From IMG/VR virus record IMGVR_UViG_3300025009_000102, positions 1-63,571 of that record: a stretch of DNA of 63,571 nt. The stretch is one strand, 5' to 3'. Source of the DNA: a virus. This document shows, piece after piece, positions 1 to 6,538 of the stretch (its first letter is position 1; each line of letters starts with the position of its first letter). The notes under the pieces were generated by a model. The model did not search any database. It worked only from the letters and a program-made list of their open reading frames with translations, and was not told the DNA's origin. The translations under genes were made by a program, and so were the position numbers.

Positions 1-215
1 GGCCGATTATGAGCTGAACTTCATGGTCAAGAGGTTTGGCAGCAATGCAACCGTCAAGCAGCTGCAGGGGTGCTGGGAAGGTAAGCAGGAGGTGTCCTAC
101 GCAATCATCCCCTTCCCCGGCCAGGAAAGAGTAGTTGGCGACATAGCCCGTGAGATCGCCGATGAGCATAAGCAGGATAGTATCCTGTGCCTCTCTCCGT
201 CGAACCGTAATAACG
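1..215. repeat. left copy of the contig-end overlap
   Basis: Bases 1-215 repeat 63357-63571 base for base, except that position 128 is A here and position 63484 is G. A coding frame runs unbroken through the joined ends, so this is best read as the overlap of a circular map. A genuine short terminal repeat is possible but would cut a gene. Confidence 0.95.
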
Positions 216-355
216 GACATCGGGTTGCCTGGCTGTTCTGGATGAAACAGCGACGGAGCCAGGTTGTCGGAGTGTGGCAGGCTGTACCTGCAGCTGAAGC
301 CGTCCAGGCCCAGGGATGGACCCGCGATGGCGGAACTTTCTATGTGGTGAAATAG
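1..355 (+). CDS. 3' part of a 149-aa hypothetical protein (5' part at 63262)
   Basis: This is the C-terminal part of a gene whose ATG is at 63262. Joining the ends gives one frame of 149 codons ending in TAG at 353-355. I do not recognise the family. The protein has a basic N-terminal half, a tryptophan-rich stretch around the window-encoded residues 70-90, and no membrane segment. It is the last gene of the early plus-strand cluster and is followed 15 bases later by a hairpin terminator. The base that differs between the two copies of the overlap (A128 against G63484) changes one codon from Arg (AGA) to Gly (GGA). Confidence 0.8.
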   Translation, partial: ADYELNFMVKRFGSNATVKQLQGCWEGKQEVSYAIIPFPGQERVVGDIAREIADEHKQDSILCLSPSNRNNGHRVAWLFWMKQRRSQVVGVWQAVPAAEAVQAQGWTRDGGTFYVVK

Positions 356-369
356 CCACTTCAATAAAA

Positions 370-397
370 AAGGGGTGTCAGTAATCTGGCACCCCTT
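370..397 (-). terminator. hairpin terminator between convergent operons
   Basis: The 12-base arms 370-381 and 386-397 pair with one G-T wobble around the loop TAAT; the core is GGGGTGTCAG with CTGGCACCCC. Read on the minus strand the hairpin is followed by a run of T (complement of the A-run at 366-371), a classic intrinsic terminator for the operon ending at 404/504. In the plus direction it follows the gene ending at 355 but has a poorer T tract, so it may work both ways. Confidence 0.85.
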
Positions 398-403
398 CCA
401 TTC

Positions 404-640
404 TCAACGTACCGATACCGGTATCGCCCCTATCTGTTTCCTGATCCTTCCCACAGGGCTGTCACACCAGGCATGACGACCACCCGGACATATTGACACC
501 ACTTTAGTTATTTCTGGTGACATCTGTTGTGCCCTCACCAATTTGAAATTCCTCCTGCGAGCATGGTAGCTGAACCACCGGTCCAGGCTCTTCTGATTTT
601 TCGCTCGATTCTCGCGATATTCTCTCTTGTTCTTGCTCAT
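404..640 (-). CDS. small basic hypothetical protein overlapping the Lar-like gene
   Basis: This 78-codon frame overlaps the Lar-like gene (504-842) by 137 bases in another frame and ends just before the terminator. The protein is strongly basic, beginning MSKNKREYRENRAK, with two Cys and a His in its C-terminal part. A GAGG stretch lies about 8 bases upstream of the ATG. The space between 404 and 504 would otherwise be empty, which argues mildly for a real gene. The long overlap argues against it, and a shorter start is possible. Confidence 0.4.
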   Translation of the reverse strand: MSKNKREYRENRAKNQKSLDRWFSYHARRRNFKLVRAQQMSPEITKVVSICPGGRHAWCDSPVGRIRKQIGAIPVSVR

Positions 641-842
641 ACAAATCCCTCATTTTCTTATTCCAAGCCTTTTTGGCAAGGTCTGTTGTTTCTCCCGGAA
701 CCTCTGGTCGGTGATCGCACCATTGATCTGAACACACCACGACCACCTGGAGCGGATACTTTTCGTGAACGTAAAAGATATCGGGTTTATGATGACAATG
801 GAAGCACGGCCTCAACCCACGCAGTTCGCTCATGTCAGTCAC
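504..842 (-). CDS. Lar-like zinc-ribbon protein (restriction alleviation family)
   Basis: This 112-aa protein has an N-terminal zinc-ribbon pattern: a CFHC knuckle near residues 13-16, a second Cys pair (CSDQWC) near 37-42, then an alpha segment with the AWN signature (KKAWNKKM) typical of Lar-family restriction alleviation proteins. Family members in Rac prophage and many phages modulate host type I restriction-modification. That role is inferred from the fold signature, as many Lar-like phage proteins are untested. The C-terminal 45 residues are acidic and probably disordered. The gene overlaps 835-1059 by 8 bases and sits at the end of the minus-strand replication operon. Confidence 0.65.
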   Translation of the reverse strand: MTDMSELRGLRPCFHCHHKPDIFYVHEKYPLQVVVVCSDQWCDHRPEVPGETTDLAKKAWNKKMRDLYEQEQERISRESSEKSEEPGPVVQLPCSQEEFQIGEGTTDVTRNN

Positions 843-1059
843 CGAAATCTAATGTTTGAACACCGCCTGCGTCGCCGAACTCGGCATGCGCTACCCACCC
901 CTCAAGGCACAGTGCGCACTTCGCCCAGTAGGCCGCAACAATCCTGCTGCTTTGCCGCTGAGGCGGAGGTCCATATGTTTCTTCCCACCAGTCCTGAAAT
1001 TCAGGAGTCAGAAGGTCGAAATGCTCTTTGGTAAATTTCCTGTTCGACGCCCAGTTCAT
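835..1059 (-). CDS. hypothetical protein, 74 aa
   Basis: Not recognised. It is a small tryptophan-rich protein with a CALC pair in the middle. The start has a GGTGAG ribosome-binding sequence 3-4 bases upstream of the ATG. It overlaps the Lar-like gene by 8 bases, and 4 bases separate it from the gene upstream, which fits a tightly packed operon. Confidence 0.6.
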   Translation of the reverse strand: MNWASNRKFTKEHFDLLTPEFQDWWEETYGPPPQRQSSRIVAAYWAKCALCLEGWVAHAEFGDAGGVQTLDFGD

Positions 1060-1063
1060 ATTC

Positions 1064-1339
1064 TCACCGCCACGGTTGTCTTCTCTTTATTAATGCCTCA
1101 TGGTCCCAGGCAGCTTGTAGCCACCTGTCCAGGACAGTTTTAGGGATGATGGTCTTAGCGCGATGTTTGATCAGGCTCTCCGGGGTAGCCTTCCTGACCG
1201 TCACACCGAGCAGTCCATGCAATCGCTTCATCTCAGATCTCCCGGCAGCTGAGTCCTCAAAGACGGTTATAATACTGCCGTCGACCTCAACCTCATACCA
1301 CTCTTTTTCACTAATGCTTTTGTGGTTCATCCTCTTCAC
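1064..1339 (-). CDS. hypothetical protein, 91 aa
   Basis: Not recognised. The protein has a beta-rich N-terminal half followed by a basic helical half ending in RRQPWR, and no membrane segment. The first ATG lies in the 29-base overlap with the upstream gene (1311-1544). The second Met (residue 4) is an alternative start. Confidence 0.6.
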   Translation of the reverse strand: MKRMNHKSISEKEWYEVEVDGSIITVFEDSAAGRSEMKRLHGLLGVTVRKATPESLIKHRAKTIIPKTVLDRWLQAAWDHEALIKRRQPWR

Positions 1340-1544
1340 CGGTCACGAAGCACGATATTCCACCGTCCACATCATTGCCGCCAGCACTTATGACAAACCT
1401 GATGGTCCGGATATTATCGATGCTTTTTTCGTAGTATGATTGACGCTCCTCGTTCCTGGCCGACGCAACCTGGATCGCCTGATAAAGCCCGAACGCCAGG
1501 TATGCGCCGATAACCACTGCAATTGAGGTTAGTAGCCTCGTCAT
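1311..1544 (-). CDS. small membrane-anchored hypothetical protein, 77 aa
   Basis: Residues 4-22 form a hydrophobic segment (LLTSIAVVIGAYLAFGLY) that would serve as a signal anchor. It is followed by a charged helix and a soluble tail with one Cys. No family is recognised. It overlaps the neighbour upstream by 4 bases (ATGA at 1541-1544), so the two are probably translationally coupled. Confidence 0.6.
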   Translation of the reverse strand: MTRLLTSIAVVIGAYLAFGLYQAIQVASARNEERQSYYEKSIDNIRTIRFVISAGGNDVDGGISCFVTGEEDEPQKH

Positions 1545-1810
1545 GCATTACCGCCTTCAGGCAGGATGATATGGGTGTTACGCATCGGCTTCATGCCGTA
1601 TTTATTACACAGCCACGCCTGCGCCATCGTCTCATAGATATCCTGCATGTTGATGGCACCGCTATCGACATCAGCCTGACTGATAGAAGCACCGATCCGC
1701 AACCCTTCGACAGACACCAGGATCATATCCTCGCCGTCGATCTCGACATGCTGTTCAATTATCTCAATCTTATCGACTTTCTCGCCAGATCCTTTGATAA
1801 TCTCGGTCAT
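1541..1810 (-). CDS. hypothetical protein, 89 aa
   Basis: Not recognised. It is acidic and beta-rich, with no membrane segment. It overlaps both neighbours by 4 bases (1541-1544 and 1807-1810), indicating translational coupling with the DUF5664-like gene upstream. Confidence 0.65.
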   Translation of the reverse strand: MTEIIKGSGEKVDKIEIIEQHVEIDGEDMILVSVEGLRIGASISQADVDSGAINMQDIYETMAQAWLCNKYGMKPMRNTHIILPEGGNA

Positions 1811-2199
1811 TCCCCGTCCTCCAATACCAAAAAAGGTCCAGTAAGAATAGAGGACAGTTCGAACATTGCCTCTGCATCAGCCCTATCCCTGAGAACTTCA
1901 TGGAGCATCCCCATACAATTGAAGATCTCGGCACAGAGCGATTCCTCGATGTCGCCTGGCTCGACGCCGCGATAAATCAACCAGGTCGTGAGGTGGTGAC
2001 GGGCCTTTGACTTCATGTATTCCCGCTTATCAATACCCTTCTGCCAGTTGTCAGACTCCCTGACCTTACCTTCAGCCTGGAAGCGATGCTTGTGCATGTA
2101 TTCACAGTATCGCTTGATCACCGCCGGAGACAAAAACCCTTCCGGATCGATCTTGTCGTGATCATCATCTCTGGTCGCCCCGCTCTTGAAAACCCTCAT
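1807..2199 (-). CDS. DUF5664 / dATP-dGTP diphosphohydrolase N-terminal-like protein
   Basis: This 130-aa protein opens with MRVFKSGATRDDDHDKIDPEGF and continues with conserved KRYCEYMHKHR and SDNWQKGI blocks and a helical MKSKARHH segment. Together these are the hallmark of the phage family annotated as DUF5664 or dATP/dGTP diphosphohydrolase N-terminal domain. Relatives are all-alpha proteins linked to nucleotide-pool sanitation, and one branch (MazZ) supports 2-aminoadenine genomes. No PurZ or DatZ partner is visible here, so a role in base replacement is not supported. It is preceded by its own promoter at 2242-2270 and a GGGAGGA ribosome-binding site. Confidence 0.75.
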   Translation of the reverse strand: MRVFKSGATRDDDHDKIDPEGFLSPAVIKRYCEYMHKHRFQAEGKVRESDNWQKGIDKREYMKSKARHHLTTWLIYRGVEPGDIEESLCAEIFNCMGMLHEVLRDRADAEAMFELSSILTGPFLVLEDGE

Positions 2200-2241
2200 A
2201 CGTCCTCCCGAATTAAGTTAAAGGTAAACTTCCATGATCTA

Positions 2242-2270
2242 TATATAGCATATTTATAAATCTTTTGCAA
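2242..2270 (-). promoter_or_regulatory. sigma-70-like promoter inside the end of the primase gene
   Basis: On the minus strand a TTGCAA -35 (2265-2270), a 17-base spacer and a TATATA -10 (2242-2247) precede the DUF5664 gene. The -35 overlaps the last codons of the primase gene. This would allow the small genes at 2199-404 to be expressed independently of the helicase/primase genes. Confidence 0.5.
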
Positions 2271-3195
2271 CTTTTTTATCGTTCAAAACATCGAGCCAGT
2301 CGTGGCCTGGCGTGTTTGGTATCATAACCAACACGTTCATCTTCCTGGGGCCGGTAACCATTTTGTGGGCAAGGGAGTATGCGGCTTTTTGCCCAGCGTA
2401 ATTGGTGTCGTTGTCACCATAAACCACCAGCAGCTTGACCCATGGCGGAGGCTCGAACGCCGACAGTAGCGCTGAACTAACGGTGGACCATACAGGGTTC
2501 CCGTGGATTATGTGCGCAGCAATAGCCGTCTCTATTCCCTCGGCAACCCCAAGGATTTCACCTGACGGCTCGAATAAGCGTATCGCACCGCCTGCCATTT
2601 TCCCTAGTGTCGGCATGATCCTTTTGGGGTCGGGTATAGTAGACAACTTACTACCATGTTCATCGAGATATGTCCTATGGATGGTCTTAGCCACATTGTC
2701 CGCCCCGGTGAATATTCCGAGCATTGCGTTATGGTATTGCTTGTCCTCTGGTAAATAGCATTTGGTGGTTGAACGAAGCGATGGCGGGAACACCGTAATA
2801 CCACGATTCTGCAGATACCAGCTCGCGATATCTCCGTGGTGCATCGGCTTTGAGTTGGTGAACATCAACCTCAGTGCCTGCGGAGAAACCACACTCTCCT
2901 GCGGTATCTTTTTCTCAACCGCACATATGCCTAATAGGTTCCTGACCTCGATAATCGCTTCCGGGAATGTCCAGTTGAACTTCATCATCAGGAGCCGCCA
3001 GCCATCGCCAGCGCCACAGTATGTGCAATACCACGTACCGTTACCATCTATGTTATCATACCTGAACGGCTTCTTCCTTCCCGGAGATCCACATATCGGG
3101 CAATCCTTATGACGACCATCGCCAACATCAACGCCGAGGAAATCAAAAATGGAATTCCACCTACCTTTGACCTCAGATTTAATATTGTCGTCCAT
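2254..3195 (-). CDS. DNA primase, zinc finger plus TOPRIM
   Basis: This 313-aa protein would synthesise primers at the phage replication fork. A CHC2-type zinc finger is seen as C32/C35 and C57/C60, followed by a linker and a TOPRIM-type catalytic core: GVAEGIETAIA (catalytic Glu, near residue 218), VVYGDNDTN (Asp-x-Asp, near 260) and a final DWLDVL. It resembles the primase half of P4-alpha-like proteins and lacks a fused helicase domain; the SF2 helicase gene directly upstream overlaps it by 17 bases and probably supplies the motor. No initiator or polymerase gene accompanies it. Confidence 0.85.
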   Translation of the reverse strand: MDDNIKSEVKGRWNSIFDFLGVDVGDGRHKDCPICGSPGRKKPFRYDNIDGNGTWYCTYCGAGDGWRLLMMKFNWTFPEAIIEVRNLLGICAVEKKIPQESVVSPQALRLMFTNSKPMHHGDIASWYLQNRGITVFPPSLRSTTKCYLPEDKQYHNAMLGIFTGADNVAKTIHRTYLDEHGSKLSTIPDPKRIMPTLGKMAGGAIRLFEPSGEILGVAEGIETAIAAHIIHGNPVWSTVSSALLSAFEPPPWVKLLVVYGDNDTNYAGQKAAYSLAHKMVTGPRKMNVLVMIPNTPGHDWLDVLNDKKVAKDL

Positions 3196-4699
3196 ACCTT
3201 GCAGCCCCCTTGGCCCTCTTTATATTCTGGTGTGTCATCCACCCCTTAAACGATTCGTCTGGCTCAATCGGAGAGACATCCTTCATCCCCCGTGGCCATA
3301 CCTTGAATTTCTCCTGGTACTGATGCGCTGTCCACCCTTCGGCATATCCCTTCTTTATCCTAATCGACTCGCACATACCGTAAAAGATTCGCTTATCCAC
3401 TTCAGTATACTTCTCTTTCTTACCAATTTCAACCAAATCCCCATCGACAGTCTTGACATCTTTCCCATACCTGACCATTGGAGATCCGCACACGGGGCAC
3501 CTCTCCATACCGGTCATCACCGCCCCGCATGCCGAACAAATCACCATACGCTCTTCTTTTTCGCGGGGAATGACATCCCTCCACGCCTGCCTTTTGCCGT
3601 CGAGGCTCCACTCCCTATCGAGTTCAAGAAACCCATGTTCATTGATACACCCTGCGTGATCAAGAATAATACAATCGTGTTTATCTGGTGGGTTTGTACG
3701 AGATCCGCGACCGCCCATCTGAATAAACCTACCCAGACTTTTCGACGGCCTGGCAAGGACGATACAGGACGCCACCGGGAGGTCGGTTCCTTCGCAAAGT
3801 ATACCATGGTTCACGAGAACCTGGAGGTCGCCGTACTGGTACGAGTGAAGGGCCGAATCACGTTCCTCCTTTGGAGTCTTATGGTCAAGATGCTTGACAT
3901 TAACTCCGAAGCTGGCAAATTCATTTGCAATAGCGATACTATGCGCTATGTTGGTGGCGAAGATTATCGTTTTGCGATTAGGACATATTTCCGACCAGTT
4001 CTTATATATATTTCCCACTAGATGCCTTCTATTCATAACATCCCCAAGGAATCCAAGTTCATAGTCATGCCGCTTAGGGTCGATAGGGGCGTCGGTAAGG
4101 TCCGGTGTATATGGTGCGAAATACCTGAACGGTACGAGATATTTCTTCTCAATCAGGTCACCTATGCTGACCGTCTTGACAATCTCGTCGTAATACTCAC
4201 CGAGGCCACGACCATCTGACCGACATGGAGTCGCGGTTAGGCCGATAGTGACGGCCTTGTCACCATAGGCATGCAGAATCTTCAGGTACGAAGGACTGAT
4301 ACTGGTATGACATTCGTCCACAAAGATCAGATCTGCGTCGTGCCACCATTGATTGAAACGTAGCTCATCGATATCCATCCTCCGGATATACGTTTGCATA
4401 CTGGCAATCTGGATATCTGCGGCGAGGTCATTCGGTTCATCAGCCATGATAATACCGCACTGCAGACCGAAATCCTGCAGCGTGTCCCGGATCTGGAAGA
4501 TCAACTCTCTGCGATGCGCAAGGTAAAGAACACGTTTCCCTTTACTGTTTGCAAGCTCTGTTATCATCGCCGCCATAACGGTCTTACCTGAGCCTGTTGG
4601 GGCCATTATTATGATGCGTTTTTTTCCAAGCCCAATATTATACCTTGCTTGGTTGATTGCGTCAAGTTGATATTGCCTTTCGTCGTATTTTTTTATCAT
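3179..4699 (-). CDS. SF2 DEAD/DEAH-box helicase
   Basis: This 506-aa superfamily 2 helicase has Walker A APTGSGKT at residues 33-40, a Q-motif-like YQLDAIN before it, DECH near 130, TATP motif III near 157, and motif VI QMGGRGSR near 325. A C-terminal zinc ribbon follows (CSACG, then CPVCG, residues about 385-405). It probably unwinds origin, fork or recombination intermediates together with the overlapping primase. The AGGAAA upstream of the ATG is a reasonable ribosome-binding site. Confidence 0.88.
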   Translation of the reverse strand: MIKKYDERQYQLDAINQARYNIGLGKKRIIIMAPTGSGKTVMAAMITELANSKGKRVLYLAHRRELIFQIRDTLQDFGLQCGIIMADEPNDLAADIQIASMQTYIRRMDIDELRFNQWWHDADLIFVDECHTSISPSYLKILHAYGDKAVTIGLTATPCRSDGRGLGEYYDEIVKTVSIGDLIEKKYLVPFRYFAPYTPDLTDAPIDPKRHDYELGFLGDVMNRRHLVGNIYKNWSEICPNRKTIIFATNIAHSIAIANEFASFGVNVKHLDHKTPKEERDSALHSYQYGDLQVLVNHGILCEGTDLPVASCIVLARPSKSLGRFIQMGGRGSRTNPPDKHDCIILDHAGCINEHGFLELDREWSLDGKRQAWRDVIPREKEERMVICSACGAVMTGMERCPVCGSPMVRYGKDVKTVDGDLVEIGKKEKYTEVDKRIFYGMCESIRIKKGYAEGWTAHQYQEKFKVWPRGMKDVSPIEPDESFKGWMTHQNIKRAKGAARYGRQY

Positions 4700-4748
4700 A
4701 TAGCGTTTCCTAACAATTTTTCTTCACTTCCTATGAGAATACAAATGG

Positions 4749-5006
4749 TTAGTTGAAATCTTCGTTTTTTTGATCAACGATATCAGATACGTACCAGTAC
4801 GTACTAATGTTGCACGACTTGACAAAATCGTGTATTTTTACTGCCAGACCTTTAGCTCCTCTGCCAGGGCCAGACAAGCCGTGAGGCTTACCGATCAACA
4901 GCCTGTGCGGCAAGTGACAACGATGACATTGAGTCTGTCTAAACCGCCTCGGCCTCGGCCAGGAAGAATGTGTGATTGACCTCCATGAGCTGACCATTCG
5001 ATTCAC
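4749..5006 (-). CDS. hypothetical protein, GTG start, 85 aa
   Basis: The frame begins with GTG at 5006 overlapping the stop of the HNH gene. A downstream ATG (codon 4) is also possible. The basic N-terminal half contains CHRCH. The second half has a plausible helical and aromatic segment (KIHDFVKSCNISTYWYV). No family is recognised. The arginine-rich beginning could be a read through non-coding sequence, so only the C-terminal 50 residues look convincingly protein-like. Confidence 0.4.
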   Translation of the reverse strand: MNRMVSSWRSITHSSWPRPRRFRQTQCHRCHLPHRLLIGKPHGLSGPGRGAKGLAVKIHDFVKSCNISTYWYVSDIVDQKNEDFN

Positions 5007-5533
5007 TCCTGGCCGACCTGGTAGGAACGATGATCAACAGATGAAGGATCGATTGATCGACCATCGCCAGACTGCAAGAACAATCGCTCTGCATCGCGCC
5101 TTGCCTTATGAGCATCCCTCTTCCGACCGAACGTACCGCAGTAGATAACCTTCTGCTGAACAGTGATCGAAGCCCGGTACTTCCCGGACGCCAGCTTGGC
5201 AACCCCCTTAATCCCTGACCGACTGTTCGAGAACAAGCCACGATTGAGAGAATTGTCGTGATGTGGGAGATCCCGGAGGTTCCGAAATGCATTGTTCCAG
5301 CGGACCCGGTCACGGTGATCCAACTCATAGGTAGGCCAGTTGCTGGTGACGTATAACCATGCGAGATTGTGCGCATAATACTGCTTGCCATTGATTCTGA
5401 TCCGCACGTATCCCTCGCTGTTGCGATGACCGGCTATGTCGCCCTTCAGCAGGCCACCACGGGAAACCTTCCATGTGAAGACGCCGGTTGCTCGACTGTA
5501 CTTGAGAATTTTCTTGAGATCTTTTTGAGTCAT
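5003..5533 (-). CDS. HNH endonuclease with AP2-type DNA-binding segment
   Basis: This 176-aa protein has an HNH core seen as AHNLAW, then YELDHRDRVRWNNAFRNLR and HDNSLNRG (residues about 58-100). An AP2/integrase-like DNA-binding segment follows (GVAKLASGKYRASITVQQKV, about 108-130). The layout is that of free-standing homing-type endonucleases in phages. The gene is first in the minus-strand replication operon, right behind the promoter at 5555-5582, with a strong GGGAGG ribosome-binding site. Whether it is a mobile homing gene or has a packaging or defence role is not shown. Confidence 0.85.
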   Translation of the reverse strand: MTQKDLKKILKYSRATGVFTWKVSRGGLLKGDIAGHRNSEGYVRIRINGKQYYAHNLAWLYVTSNWPTYELDHRDRVRWNNAFRNLRDLPHHDNSLNRGLFSNSRSGIKGVAKLASGKYRASITVQQKVIYCGTFGRKRDAHKARRDAERLFLQSGDGRSIDPSSVDHRSYQVGQE

Positions 5534-5554
5534 GGTCCACCTCCCTTTTCCTAC

Positions 5555-5582
5555 ATCATATCACGAAAAAAAAATGAGTCAA
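5555..5582 (-). promoter_or_regulatory. promoter for the minus-strand replication operon
   Basis: On the minus strand TTGACT (5577-5582), a 16-base spacer containing a long T run, and TATGAT (5555-5560) form a good sigma-70 promoter 22 bases upstream of the HNH start. It is back to back with the plus-strand promoter at 5594-5622, the two -35 boxes being mirror images 11 bases apart. Confidence 0.75.
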
Positions 5583-5593
5583 CGTTTTTTTTG

Positions 5594-5622
5594 TTGACGA
5601 TTGCCTCACGATCATGTATCTT
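5594..5622 (+). promoter_or_regulatory. promoter for the plus-strand recombination operon
   Basis: TTGACG (5594-5599), a 17-base spacer and TATCTT (5617-5622) sit 40 bases before the NinB-like gene. A T-rich stretch lies directly upstream, and a CACGAT motif occupies 5607-5612 just before the -10. The same hexamer recurs at two other phage promoters. Confidence 0.75.
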
Positions 5623-5662
5623 GAAAATGAACCTACATTTTATGTCTTCAGCGGAGGGGTAC

Positions 5663-6121
5663 ATGTCGAAAAATAGCATACAGATCAGCGGTGGGGTGAT
5701 GGACGGTAAGTTCCTTCCCCTCTCTACATATGACTGGAACACAGCGCTCAAGATCTATGAGGGCCAGGAAGTTACGGTAACCATTGGGGCACGCAAGAAG
5801 ATCAGGAGTATCCCCCAGAATAGATACTTGTTCGGCGGACCATACAAGGTCATTGCCGAGGCTACCGGCCAGGACGTTGAGTCTATCCATGCATTCTTTA
5901 AGGATAAGTTCCTCAAGGAATATGACAAGGGGCCTATCCCGACAATTCTGTCTACATCAAAACTTGACACCAAGAAATTTATCTGGTATTATAGGCAAAT
6001 AATCCAGTTCGCGGCAGAGTTTCTTGGGATCTTCATCGCCGAGCCGAACGAAAAGGAAATGTGGGGATCGCTGGTTGAACAAATTGAAAAGGAGAATCGT
6101 CGTGTTCGAACAACTAAGTAA
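5663..6121 (+). CDS. NinB-like recombination protein
   Basis: This 152-aa protein resembles lambda NinB/Orf-type recombination mediators: an N-terminal half with IGARKKIRSIPQNRYLFGG, then a helical DVESIHAFFKDKFL segment and a C-terminal FIWYYRQIIQFAAEFLGI block. In lambda, NinB helps load strand-exchange or annealing proteins and can replace RecFOR; a similar role beside the annealing protein and exonuclease downstream is inferred. I chose the ATG at 5663 because GGAGGGG lies 3-9 bases upstream. An ATG at 5642 is possible but has no ribosome-binding site. Confidence 0.7.
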   Translation: MSKNSIQISGGVMDGKFLPLSTYDWNTALKIYEGQEVTVTIGARKKIRSIPQNRYLFGGPYKVIAEATGQDVESIHAFFKDKFLKEYDKGPIPTILSTSKLDTKKFIWYYRQIIQFAAEFLGIFIAEPNEKEMWGSLVEQIEKENRRVRTTK

Positions 6122-6215
6122 AATAGGTATTTACAACTGGACTGACATTGCCCTGACCGTTGCTGTTTTCGTATCGGCAATGTTGATGGGTGCCCTGTCG
6201 GTGGTCCTGCGATGA
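6102..6215 (+). CDS. single-pass membrane peptide, 37 aa
   Basis: A GTG start at 6102 is preceded by GGAG with a 7-base gap, inside the end of the NinB-like gene (20-base overlap). The peptide is almost entirely one hydrophobic helix (residues 14-37, WTDIALTVAVFVSAMLMG). Its stop overlaps the next start as ATGA at 6212-6215. No family is recognised. Confidence 0.5.
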   Translation: MFEQLSKIGIYNWTDIALTVAVFVSAMLMGALSVVLR

Positions 6216-6538
6216 GCGTCGTCAGAAACAGTGCCAGGGGTAAGCAGTGTGAGGTCAGGATTCCTGGGGTCTGCAGCTTCGACCCATCCACGGTTGTCCT
6301 GGCGCACATGAATGGTGGTGGTGTAGGGTATAAGGTCATTGATATCCACGGAGCATACTGCTGTGCAAAGTGACACGATATTATAGACCGTCGTGCCCCC
6401 GTGCCGGGGCCGTACACATACGATGAGGTTATCATTATGTTTTATGAGGCGATCTTTCGCACTCAGCTGATAATGATAAGAGAGCAATTGATAACTTATA
6501 AGGGGATTGATCATGGCAGACAAAAAAGAAAATGGTAA
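6212..6538 (+). CDS. DUF1364 nuclease-like gene interrupted by an in-frame TGA
   Basis: The first 53 codons match the DUF1364 family (NinG-neighbour nuclease-like proteins of lambdoid phages): SVVRNSARGKQCEVRIPGVC, then VLAHMNGGG and HGAYCCAK. The expected next residues are the metal-binding C-H-D, but the codon for that Cys is TGA (6371-6373). The same frame then continues as HDIIDRRAPV and a typical family C-terminus (YDEVIIMFYEAIFRTQLIMI) to TAA at 6536-6538. So a single base turned a conserved Cys codon into a stop, or the TGA is read through or recoded. Without readthrough the product is a 53-residue stub. The gene overlaps both neighbours. Confidence 0.7.

Noticed and set aside
1807-2199. 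Z-genome (2-aminoadenine) biosynthesis system
   Set aside because: A DUF5664/MazZ-like protein is present, but no PurZ, DatZ or phage DNA polymerase accompanies it.
3149-4021. Plus-strand ORF of 290 codons opposite the helicase
   Set aside because: It is antisense to a well-recognised helicase and has no start signal or family resemblance.
4790-4810. GTACGTACC/AGTACGTAC palindrome as an operator
   Set aside because: It falls inside a probable coding frame and has no promoter nearby.
6371-6373. Genome-wide reassignment of TGA
   Set aside because: Many clear genes here end in TGA with ATGA overlaps, so TGA is a normal stop codon in this phage.
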